Shown: positions 1-5,789, numbered from the stretch's first letter. The stretch: 5,865 nucleotides of DNA from CAYVQB01 sp964453985 (GCA_964453985.1 CAYVQB010000054.1:1-5865); one strand, 5' to 3'. Numbers and translations are program-made. The notes: a model not told the origin generated them from the letters alone.

Positions 1-45
1 ATACTTGTATAAAGTGATGTTTTTTAATATTTATAACTATTTATT

Positions 46-52
46 GGTGGGG
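46..52 (+). promoter_or_regulatory. G-rich ribosome binding site of the first gene
   Basis: The run GGTGGGG ends 8 nt before the ATG at 61, good Shine-Dalgarno spacing, and fixes that start. It is a G-run rather than AGGAGG, a type shared by other genes in this window (1335-1339, 5462-5466, 5796-5799). Upstream, bases 1-45 are very AT-rich. A TATAAC at 32-37 could be a -10 box, but I see no matching -35. Confidence 0.55.
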
Positions 53-60
53 CCAATTTT

Positions 61-645
61 ATGAAGAAACAAATTTTATCGATTTTATTATGTTTGGGTT
101 TATTTTCTTTTAATACCCAGATTTTTGCAGCTAAGACAGTTGGACAGATTAAAGCTGAGATAGCTGAATTAACAGCTCAAGCTGGACAATTAGGACAAAA
201 AACTTGGTCCACAAAGAAGAAAGTCATGGTAGGGGCTGTTATTGCTGCCGCTGCTGCTTATAGTGCACTTGCTTATAAGAATGGTTCTTTTAATCCTATG
301 GATTTTTTGAAATCCACTCCTCAAAATGGGATTTGTTATAATCCACGTCCTGAAAACTTGATAAAAGGTTTGAAAAACGGCGAAGACTGGTCAGCAGATT
401 TAACAAAGGGATTTTGTCGTAAGCCAGCAGAGAGTGTTTGTTATAATCCACGTCCTGAAAATTTGATAAAAGGCTTGGAGAATGGGGCAGATTGGTCAGC
501 GTCAACATTACCAGTTGATGACATGTCTACAACACCTAGATGGATTGACTTTAAGGCTCTTCGCCTTTTGGGTGGACTTTACTCTATTATAGGTATATTT
601 GGTTGTGGTGCATATAAACTTGCTATCTATAGATTGACTCATTAA
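61..645 (+). CDS. Secreted/membrane protein of unknown function with a duplicated 21-residue unit
   Basis: I do not recognise the family. The 194-residue product opens with a clear Sec signal peptide: MKK, a hydrophobic core, and a likely cleavage near IFAA at residues 21-24. A short charged, Ala/Gln-rich helix follows (25-50). A Lys-flanked hydrophobic segment at 55-72 (VMVGAVIAAAAAYSALAY) should span the membrane, and a second candidate lies at about 168-188 near the C-terminus. Between them are two copies of a unit beginning CYNPRPENLIKGL (92-112 and 127-147), separated by 14 residues that include C119. C92, C119 and C127 could form disulfides if this part is periplasmic, but the orientation of the loop is not settled. 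The start is supported by a G-rich ribosome binding site 8 nt upstream, and the gene ends at a strong hairpin (654-699). The combination of signal peptide and internal span recurs in the genes at 1348-2247 and 2312-3976. No function is inferred beyond an envelope location. Confidence 0.85.
   Translation: MKKQILSILLCLGLFSFNTQIFAAKTVGQIKAEIAELTAQAGQLGQKTWSTKKKVMVGAVIAAAAAYSALAYKNGSFNPMDFLKSTPQNGICYNPRPENLIKGLKNGEDWSADLTKGFCRKPAESVCYNPRPENLIKGLENGADWSASTLPVDDMSTTPRWIDFKALRLLGGLYSIIGIFGCGAYKLAIYRLTH
334..501 (+). repeat. Two direct 63-bp coding repeats (334-396 and 439-501)
   Basis: Two in-frame copies lie 105 bp apart, start to start. By hand count they differ at 9 of 63 bases, and only two residues change (K/E at unit position 14, E/A at position 17), so most differences are silent. 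The unit runs from CYNPRPENLIKGL through NG-x-DWSA. This is an internal protein duplication kept under selection, not a mobile or CRISPR repeat. Confidence 0.85.
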
Positions 646-653
646 AAAGAATT

Positions 654-699
654 TAAATAGAAAAAGGGAAGAGTGAAAACTCTTCCCTTTTTCTATTTA
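654..699. terminator. Bidirectional terminator hairpin, perfect 21-bp stem
   Basis: Bases 654-674 pair perfectly with 679-699 around a GAAA loop (675-678). The core is AAAAAGGGAAGAGT against its complement, so each strand has a stem followed by a T-run. It lies 8 bp after the stop of the rightward gene (645). It also overlaps the TAG stop and last codon of the leftward NTPase gene (ends at 693), so that gene's final codons form part of the stem. It can terminate both convergent transcripts. Confidence 0.85.
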
Positions 700-1268
700 T
701 TGGCCAAATTCCACCAATCCATAAATTGCTTCAAAGCCTTAATCCTATAAAGATACTTATTCCCTTCTTCTGTATGCTTAATCTGCGCATAAGTCCTATC
801 AATCCCATCAGGAATAAATAAACAATCATATGGTAAATTTATATCACCAGAGGATTTTTCAGGCCGTACAAGACTGCCTTCGCATACACCCTCAAAGACT
901 TTAAAGTTTGTAGGATTCTCCATATAAACAAAATATAACAAAAACTTAGCTCGATCTCCGGTTTCTATTAATTTCTTGAGTCCATCAAAACCTATCCCCA
1001 AGGATACAAATTTAGATAAAGTACCTGGAAATTTGTTATATTTCTCAAAATATATGGCGGCATCATCAACAATGATAGGCTTTTGTATAAGTTCCCATGC
1101 TTTTAATGCTTTATCAACAGCTATGGCACTTTGATCCATAGTTTGAATTTCTGGTATGTCTGCACAAAATTGTTTAATCTCGATTGTTTTTGAGTGGTTC
1201 TGGGTATATGTTTTTACTTCTTCAAACTTGCCAGGATTGCTTGTGGCGTAAAATATCTCTTTTTTCAT
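693..1268 (-). CDS. Ham1/RdgB/ITPA-family non-canonical purine NTP pyrophosphatase, divergent active site
   Basis: Members of this family hydrolyse ITP, dITP and XTP to the monophosphate plus pyrophosphate in the cytoplasm, cleaning deaminated purines from the nucleotide pool. The 191-residue product has the normal family length. Visible marks are the N-terminal nucleotide-binding motif ATSNPGKFEEVK (8-19, with N11 and K14), the acidic pair D68-D69 in IIVDDAAIYF (equivalent to the DDSG or EDT catalytic region), FPGTLSKF at 80-87, LPYDCLFIPDG at 145-155 (family FGYDP-like) and RIKAL at 175-179. The tail from FIPDG through TYAQI to the end resembles eukaryotic and archaeal ITPA more than E. coli RdgB. 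Two changes stand out: DDSG reads DDAA, and the base-binding SHR reads LYR, losing the histidine. The start has AAAGGA 8 nt upstream (1277-1282). The gene diverges from 1348-2247. The symbol is left blank because substrate preference is uncertain. Confidence 0.88.
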   Translation of the reverse strand: MKKEIFYATSNPGKFEEVKTYTQNHSKTIEIKQFCADIPEIQTMDQSAIAVDKALKAWELIQKPIIVDDAAIYFEKYNKFPGTLSKFVSLGIGFDGLKKLIETGDRAKFLLYFVYMENPTNFKVFEGVCEGSLVRPEKSSGDINLPYDCLFIPDGIDRTYAQIKHTEEGNKYLYRIKALKQFMDWWNLANK

Positions 1269-1288
1269 AATTCTTGTCCTTTCAGTGT

Positions 1289-1317
1289 TTGTTTTATTAC
1301 AATTTTAACAATATAAC
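1289..1317 (+). promoter_or_regulatory. Candidate sigma70-type promoter for the 1348-2247 gene
   Basis: TTGTTT (1289-1294) and TATAAC (1312-1317) are separated by 17 bp, a good match to a housekeeping promoter. Transcription would begin near 1324. That leaves about 24 nt of leader before the ATG at 1348 but only about 9 nt before the ATG at 1333, so it also supports the downstream start. Confidence 0.5.
1302..1310 (-). promoter_or_regulatory. Candidate extended -10 promoter for the NTPase gene
   Basis: Read on the minus strand, bases 1310-1302 give TGTTAAAAT, an extended -10 (TGn plus TAAAAT). No good -35 precedes it. It would start transcription near 1295, about 27 nt before the ATG at 1268. 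It lies inside the spacer of the rightward promoter, so the two divergent promoters would occupy the same DNA. Confidence 0.3.
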
Positions 1318-1334
1318 AGTTTTTTTGAAAAAAT

Positions 1335-1339
1335 GGGGG
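1335..1339 (+). promoter_or_regulatory. G-run ribosome binding site that decides the start at 1348
   Basis: GGGGG ends 8 nt before the ATG at 1348. The alternative in-frame ATG at 1333 overlaps this run and has no purine-rich site of its own (only TTTTTTGAAAAA before it). The downstream ATG is therefore preferred. Confidence 0.6.
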
Positions 1340-1347
1340 TTGATATC

Positions 1348-2247
1348 ATGAGGTTAAAGAAACTATTTCTTATTTTATTGGTTATATTCTATTTTCGGTC
1401 AGTTTTGCCAGCTAGTCTAGATGAGATTATACGGGGTTTTGATTTACCCGTAACAGAACAGAATAGATATATATTTATGGTTTCTCTTGGCAATATAGCA
1501 AAAGAGGGTGACATTTTGTACAGAGATGCCAATGGGGAGCAAGATGATAATAGCTCAAATAAAAAATATCTTTTATTACTTTTAGGCCTGTTCTCTTTTG
1601 GTGGAATCAGTCTAGGTTTCTATAATTTATTTCCCAAACTATTTAATGGTAATACTGATGAAATTAAAAAATTAAAAAAAGAATATGCACAAAAGCTTAA
1701 AGAGACGGAACAACTGCATGAGAAGGTTACTCACAAGTTAACACAGGAATGCAACGAGGCTACCCAAAGTAGTGAGAAGGTAAAACAGGAGTGTAGGTTA
1801 AGTGTTGATGCTCTGGATAAAAAGATAAACGATTATATAAAACAAAATTCAGATGATTTGCAGGCTTTTAGTAAAGAAGCAGATAAGAGAATTAAAGAGG
1901 CATTGAGTGAGGCTAAAAATTCTAAAAATTGTGCGCAAAAATATTCCAGGGATTTAGATAGAGAAATAGAAGACTTAGAAAAGACGGTGGCTCAAGAGAA
2001 AAACGAAGGCTTTTTTGGGAGCCTTTTTAGCTTTGCAAAAGATAATATAGATTTCACAAAAACGTTTGAGATTATTAGAGAAACAAATAACGTTGGTAAA
2101 ACTGTACAGAATATAGCAAAAGCTTGTTCTGGTGGAGATTCTGAGTCGAGTTTATCTAGTGATAAAAAAGATAGAGACCTTCAAGATCGTTTGGATAGAT
2201 TGCATCAGGTGCCTAGAGTGCCAGCGTACGCACCTAGAATGTCTTAA
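1348..2247 (+). CDS. Membrane-anchored coiled-coil protein of unknown function
   Basis: I do not recognise the family. From the ATG at 1348 the product is 299 residues; the in-frame ATG at 1333 would add five residues (MGVDI) and weaken the short basic n-region of the signal peptide. Residues 1-22 (MRLKK, hydrophobic core, ending LPA) form a Sec signal. Residues 23-73 are a short polar segment, and 74-95 (YLLLLLGLFSFGG...) a membrane span preceded by KK. Residues about 102-220 are a long Lys/Glu-rich helix, probably a coiled coil, with C135, C149 and C195. Then comes KNEGFFGSL (218-226), a motif also found in the 3998-5452 product, an amphipathic stretch to about 260, and a Ser/Asp/Arg-rich, probably disordered tail. 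With the signal N-in, the coiled coil should face the cytoplasm. The gene ends at a hairpin terminator (2249-2282). A structural or scaffolding envelope role is a guess from architecture only. Confidence 0.82.
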   Translation: MRLKKLFLILLVIFYFRSVLPASLDEIIRGFDLPVTEQNRYIFMVSLGNIAKEGDILYRDANGEQDDNSSNKKYLLLLLGLFSFGGISLGFYNLFPKLFNGNTDEIKKLKKEYAQKLKETEQLHEKVTHKLTQECNEATQSSEKVKQECRLSVDALDKKINDYIKQNSDDLQAFSKEADKRIKEALSEAKNSKNCAQKYSRDLDREIEDLEKTVAQEKNEGFFGSLFSFAKDNIDFTKTFEIIRETNNVGKTVQNIAKACSGGDSESSLSSDKKDRDLQDRLDRLHQVPRVPAYAPRMS

Positions 2248-2248
2248 A

Positions 2249-2282
2249 TAAAAAGAGCCCTCAAGTTTGAGGGCTCTTTTTA
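2249..2282. terminator. Bidirectional terminator hairpin between convergent genes
   Basis: Bases 2249-2263 pair with 2268-2282: TAAAAAGAGCCCTCA against TGAGGGCTCTTTTTA, a 15-bp stem around a four-base loop (AGTT), with T-runs on both strands. It starts 1 bp after the stop of the rightward coiled-coil gene and lies about 30 bp past the stop of the leftward ATPase gene, so it can end both transcripts. Confidence 0.9.
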
Positions 2283-2311
2283 AACTAACTTAATGTTGTT
2301 AATTCTTATTG

Positions 2312-3976
2312 CTATGCTGCAGTTGCTTGTAGTTTGTTGAATTGACGTAAGTTTGTTTTAGTATCTTTTTCAACTTCTTTGATTTTATTCTGAATAACTT
2401 TTTCAACTATATCTTTAGTTAACGAAGTGTTTTCTGTTTGATAAGAACGTATTCTCATTTCTGCAGCAGCTTGCTCTATATCTCTACCTGAAAATCCTTC
2501 CATTTTCTTAGCGATTTCTTTTATGAAGTCAGCCGAAACGGAGTTGTCAATTACCAATTTAGATGTTATTTTTTTACCATTTTGCTTATAAGTTCTTTGA
2601 TCATTGGCAATATATTTATTAATCTTTTGGTTGAATATCGCTTCACGTTCTTGCAATGCAGGAAGAGGTAAATTTAGCTTTTTGTGTATACGACTTCTTA
2701 CAGCTGAATCAAGTGTATCTTCGTAGTTTGTTGCAAAGACTAGCATGAATTTATCAGAGCTTGCTCCTGTTCGTGATAAAAAGGCATTTACAAAATTCAC
2801 ACCATCTGTATTAAGAGTTCCTCTATCTCTAAAGCATGCGTCAGCTTCATCAAAGAAAATTAATACACCTTTTTTGCTTCTTTCTGCCCAATTAAAGAGT
2901 TTAAACAATTCAACAATTGCTTCACCATTTTTGAATTGAGCAAAGTTAGCACCTGATAAAATAGCGTAATCCATTCCGGAGTATTGTGCTAAAGCTTTTG
3001 CAAATGCTGTTTTACCTGTTCCTGGAGGGCCGTATAATAATAAGTTTTGATATGGAAGTTTTAGATCTTGTAATTTTTTAATATCATCAGAAAGAGTTTG
3101 AGCTTTTTCTTTGATATCTTGAGATAAAATAACTTCGTTTGTAGGAACTATAGTAGTTTCGTTCCATTTTCTACCAAGAATTTTTTCTGAAAAAGGTTTT
3201 GCTATTGTTTGTTTGAAAAAACTTTTTATTCTTTTTCCATAACTATCAATAGATGTCTCTTCTACAAGCTTAGGTTTGCCCATTTTTTTCTTGAGATATT
3301 CATAGGTTAGTTTAATTCCATAATAACTGGCTATTGTACCAAACAGTATTGCTCCTGCAGTGATGCCTATTTTTTTAAGAGTCTTAGGATCTGTTAATGA
3401 TTCTGTTAGGAATTTTAACCTTTCCATTGCTCCTTTGTTTTTCACCAGGCCTTCAGCGATAAGTTTTTTTTGTTCGATCGCACTGTTTTTTTCGTTAAAC
3501 TCTAACTGGACTTGATTTTTTAGTTTGCTTTTTTCTATTCCAATGAAGTCAGTGGCAATATTTAATCCCATTTGATCTAGAGATGTTTTGGCTTCTTCCA
3601 GACTTTTATTACGGGTCTCTAGGGATACTATTTTTGCCTCTAAGGTCTTAGCCATGTTTGGTAGATCTTTTTTTCCATATAGGCATCCACAGTCATCATC
3701 ACAATCATAATTATTATAATAATAATGACTTTGTGAGTTCCATCCTTCTTTTATTTCTTCGGAACTGCATTTTTCGATGAGTCCAAGAAGGTTTCTATTA
3801 TGTTCAATTGTTTCAATGTTTTTCTCTACTTCGTGTTCTCTTTTATCTATTAATTTTTTAACTTGATACTCTGCACCATTAAGCACTTCATTTAGAAAGC
3901 TGATTGCTGAGATGTTATTAAATGTAATAGTTAGTAATATTATGTTTGTTAAGAATAATAGTTTCTTTATTGTCAT
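2312..3976 (-). CDS. ATAD3-like membrane-anchored AAA+ ATPase
   Basis: AAA+ ATPases of this kind form ring oligomers that remodel or unfold protein partners. The 554-residue product has a Sec-type signal or N-anchor (1-24, MTIKK... ending NISA) and a charged helical, probably coiled-coil region (about 28-190). Within this sits a Tyr-rich Cys cluster (C92, C96, C98, with C70 upstream). One span follows at about 205-224, then a basic KKK stretch, and the AAA domain at about 275-535. Visible motifs are Walker A GPPGTGKT (316-323), Walker B VLIFFDEADA (371-380, D376/E377), sensor 1 FATN (414-417), R427/R429 as arginine-finger candidates, and sensor 2 GFSGRDIE (494-501). The stretches SGMDYAI, KLFNWA and NAFLSRTG..S.KFMLV closely match human ATAD3A as I recall it, and the domain order is the same. 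The predicted topology puts the coiled coil in the periplasm and the AAA domain in the cytoplasm. GGAG (3984-3987) lies 7 nt upstream. The gene follows 3998-5452 by 21 bp, probably in one operon. FtsH is excluded: there is no HEXXH protease motif. Confidence 0.9.
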   Translation of the reverse strand: MTIKKLLFLTNIILLTITFNNISAISFLNEVLNGAEYQVKKLIDKREHEVEKNIETIEHNRNLLGLIEKCSSEEIKEGWNSQSHYYYNNYDCDDDCGCLYGKKDLPNMAKTLEAKIVSLETRNKSLEEAKTSLDQMGLNIATDFIGIEKSKLKNQVQLEFNEKNSAIEQKKLIAEGLVKNKGAMERLKFLTESLTDPKTLKKIGITAGAILFGTIASYYGIKLTYEYLKKKMGKPKLVEETSIDSYGKRIKSFFKQTIAKPFSEKILGRKWNETTIVPTNEVILSQDIKEKAQTLSDDIKKLQDLKLPYQNLLLYGPPGTGKTAFAKALAQYSGMDYAILSGANFAQFKNGEAIVELFKLFNWAERSKKGVLIFFDEADACFRDRGTLNTDGVNFVNAFLSRTGASSDKFMLVFATNYEDTLDSAVRSRIHKKLNLPLPALQEREAIFNQKINKYIANDQRTYKQNGKKITSKLVIDNSVSADFIKEIAKKMEGFSGRDIEQAAAEMRIRSYQTENTSLTKDIVEKVIQNKIKEVEKDTKTNLRQFNKLQATAA

Positions 3977-3997
3977 ATTTATACTCCATTAAGTTAG

Positions 3998-5452
3998 TTA
4001 AAAAAGAGAGCCGAGTGCAAATTTCCCAGCCTTAAGTAAGGCTGGTATTGATATTACAGTTTCAATTAAAAGATTTGTTTTTGTGCATGACACACATTTG
4101 AATCGCATCCATCTTAAAAAAGACGTTTTGTGTCCATTTTCTACAAATTTATATATATCATTTTCGCTAGAAGTTAGTTTTTTTGATATTTTTGTTTTAT
4201 CGAATTCGTCATTTATTTCTACTGGATTTTGATTTTTTTCTTCTAATAGCTTTAATGAAAAGGCATATTTATGCCCATTTTTATCAAGGAAGTTTATCTT
4301 TTTTGAGATATGATCTAGTTTTTCATGGATCTTATTTATTCTAGCTTTGTAGGGTTCTTCGTTATTTTCTTTCAAGGATTTGTATCTTTCTAGTAATTTT
4401 GCAAATTCAGACATGTTTCTTGTTAAATGTTTTATCATTAAATTGCTATAGCGGGTGCTAAGTTGTTTAATGAAGCGGGTAAGAATCAAGAATCTTTTAG
4501 CTATATAGAATCCATAAGAATCAAAAGTTTTGTTTCTAAAGCCAAATGATCCTAAAAAAGAGAAGGGAGAACTAAATGAATAAGATTGAAATAAGTTAAT
4601 AACCATAGATGTAGGTGATATAGGAAATCCATTTTTAGAATTAGATTCAAACTTTTCGCTTAAAGCCATTGCTGAATCAAGAGAGAATTGGAATTTAGGT
4701 TCGGATGTTTTGTTTTTAATATAATTTAGGGATTCTCCAAGTATTATATTAATCAATATTCTTACAATTATTGGAGACATGAAGATTTGTTTTAATGATG
4801 GAGCAGCAAGACACTCTTTCTTTAAAAAACTATTGAATTGTCTTCTTGCGATTCTTTGTTGTTTTCTATTTTTATCTGATATTGCTTTTTCTATGGTTTT
4901 TATATGTTCCAATATTGTTTTATGTTTTGTAAGAATGGCATTAGAAATTTTTTTAGAACTATATTCTTGTAGTTTTTTGTATAATAAATAATCAATTCCC
5001 ATTCCTGCTGTTGTTAAACCTAAATTTAAAATATCTGATCCATATAAGCCTAATCTAAAGCCAGGTAGAGACGAGTAGCCTAATTCTTGTTCGCATTTTT
5101 CTTTTGATCCAAGACAGACATCCCAGTCATTATCATCAATATGAATTTGAGGCGTTTGTATTAAGGTTTGGCTTCTGAATTTACTTATTGAATTATTGAG
5201 TCCTGAGAAAAAGCCTTCTTTTTTTTGAGTACTTATCTTAGAAAGAAGATCTGTAACTTCTTGTTGCATTGAAGCTGTTTGGTTCCCATAACTAGAAATT
5301 TCTTTTTCTAGCCCTGCAAATTCTTCATTAAATGAGTTGAAGTCTGTATCTGACATTGATTTTATAGCTGAGAAATGCAAAATTGTAGCTATAAAAACAA
5401 ATAAATAAAGAAATTGTTTTTTTGTTTTTTTAACCGTCCATTTAAATAACAC
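3998..5452 (-). CDS. Multi-span membrane protein of unknown function, co-transcribed with the AAA+ ATPase
   Basis: I do not recognise the family. The 484-residue product starts at GTG with GGGGG 9 nt upstream; the next in-frame Met is residue 33 and would discard the signal. Residues 1-30 have a basic n-region (KWTVKKTKK) and a hydrophobic core, a signal or uncleaved anchor. Residues 38-75 are helical and likely coiled coil. They are followed by KKEGFFSGL (77-85), a motif shared with the 1348-2247 product, and a Trp/Asp-rich piece with C113 and C120. Hydrophobic candidates lie at about 137-157, 224-243, 283-305 and 460-482, and weakly at 318-328. Two charged helical regions (160-212 and 340-405) separate them, and a CVSC pair (453-456) precedes the C-terminal hydrophobic segment. 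Only 21 bp without a terminator separate it from the ATAD3-like gene, so a partner or substrate role for that ATPase is plausible but inferred from position alone. A candidate promoter lies at 5501-5530. Confidence 0.82.
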   Translation of the reverse strand: MLFKWTVKKTKKQFLYLFVFIATILHFSAIKSMSDTDFNSFNEEFAGLEKEISSYGNQTASMQQEVTDLLSKISTQKKEGFFSGLNNSISKFRSQTLIQTPQIHIDDNDWDVCLGSKEKCEQELGYSSLPGFRLGLYGSDILNLGLTTAGMGIDYLLYKKLQEYSSKKISNAILTKHKTILEHIKTIEKAISDKNRKQQRIARRQFNSFLKKECLAAPSLKQIFMSPIIVRILINIILGESLNYIKNKTSEPKFQFSLDSAMALSEKFESNSKNGFPISPTSMVINLFQSYSFSSPFSFLGSFGFRNKTFDSYGFYIAKRFLILTRFIKQLSTRYSNLMIKHLTRNMSEFAKLLERYKSLKENNEEPYKARINKIHEKLDHISKKINFLDKNGHKYAFSLKLLEEKNQNPVEINDEFDKTKISKKLTSSENDIYKFVENGHKTSFLRWMRFKCVSCTKTNLLIETVISIPALLKAGKFALGSLF

Positions 5453-5461
5453 TTTTTGTAG

Positions 5462-5466
5462 CCCCC
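5462..5466 (-). promoter_or_regulatory. G-run ribosome binding site that supports the GTG start at 5452
   Basis: On the minus strand GGGGG ends 9 nt before the GTG. Its context AAATGGGGG (5470-5462) is identical to that before the gene at 1348 (1331-1339). The ATG inside it (5468-5466) is out of frame with the long gene and opens only an 8-codon frame ending at 5442, so it is not the gene start. Confidence 0.55.
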
Positions 5467-5500
5467 ATTTAGAAATACAACGTTTTTGTCCCTATATGTA

Positions 5501-5530
5501 ATAATAATTTAAAACGTGAGTATCTGTAAA
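5501..5530 (-). promoter_or_regulatory. Candidate promoter of the membrane protein-ATPase operon
   Basis: On the minus strand TTTACA (5530-5525) and TATTAT (5506-5501) are separated by 18 bp. Transcription would start near 5494, giving about 40 nt of leader before the GTG at 5452. The 139-bp gap 5453-5591 holds no other gene. A 7-bp inverted repeat (ACGTTTT 5480-5486, AAAACGT 5511-5517) straddles the proposed -10 and might be an operator, but it is short enough to be chance in AT-rich DNA. Confidence 0.45.
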
Positions 5531-5591
5531 TGGGTGTGCTGGTCTAACTTTTTGGTGTTTTTTAAAATACAATTAGAATTAAGGTTTTGCG

Positions 5592-5789
5592 TTAAGCCCT
5601 ACGTACGAATTCCCATTTAAAGCCGCCTTTGCAGGTTCTACATGGTGGAAAGCGATGTCCCTTTGCTAAAGGAATTTCTCGTTGATCTTCTGATTCGCAT
5701 TTGCAACCTTTTATACGATAAACTCCTGACTCTGGACAGATTTCGCCAATATCAAAGGTGTCGCCCCTTTTGATTTCTTTATTTTTCAT
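5592..5789 (-). CDS. Small Cys-rich protein, YjzC-like / zinc-ribbon candidate
   Basis: The 65-residue product has no signal or membrane segment and is likely cytoplasmic. Its layout is an RGDTF-type start, CPESGVYRI (18-26), a CKC pair (C29, C31), a short polar turn, IPLAKGHRFPPC (39-50), then CRTCKGG (C50, C53) and a terminal KWEFV. The series G-x-P-x-SGVY ... L-x-KG-x-x-FP ... W recalls the small YjzC-like family known from Bacillus, whose role is not established. The CxC and CxxC pairs suggest a zinc site. The start has GGGG (5796-5799) 6 nt upstream, and a 65-codon frame with this Cys pattern is unlikely by chance. No terminator is visible between its stop and the next leftward gene (139 bp), so read-through into the operon at 5452 is possible alongside that operon's own candidate promoter. 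Confidence 0.75.
   Translation of the reverse strand: MKNKEIKRGDTFDIGEICPESGVYRIKGCKCESEDQREIPLAKGHRFPPCRTCKGGFKWEFVRRA

Noticed and set aside
5..37. Promoter for the first gene from TTGTAT (5-10) with TAATAT (25-30) or TATAAC (32-37)
   Set aside because: Spacings of 14 and 21 bp do not fit a normal promoter, and the true promoter may lie before the window.
334..501. Possible CRISPR or mobile repeat
   Set aside because: There are only two copies, both in frame in one gene, with silent-site divergence; this is a protein duplication.
296..508. 70-codon minus-strand frame opposite the first gene
   Set aside because: It is a mirror of the duplicated unit in the signal-peptide gene, repeats the same way, and has no ribosome binding site or family resemblance.
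1333..1347. In-frame upstream ATG adding MGVDI to the coiled-coil protein
   Set aside because: It overlaps the G-run that best serves as ribosome binding site for 1348, lies about 9 nt from the predicted transcript start, and adds acidic residue D4 before the signal peptide.
2745..2939. 64-codon plus-strand frame inside the ATPase gene
   Set aside because: It lies antisense to the Walker B/sensor 1 region of a clear AAA domain and shows no independent coding signal.
2312..3976. FtsH protease as the identity of the AAA+ protein
   Set aside because: No HEXXH zinc protease motif or C-terminal protease domain; the protein ends shortly after the AAA lid.
4779..4991. 70-codon plus-strand frame rich in Phe, Leu and Cys
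   Set aside because: Its hydrophobic look comes from reading the Lys/Glu/Asn-rich minus-strand gene backwards; no ribosome binding site.
5356..5452. Start of the unknown membrane protein at Met33 (5356) instead of GTG 5452
   Set aside because: Met33 lacks a ribosome binding site and would remove a good signal or anchor; the GTG has GGGGG at 9 nt.
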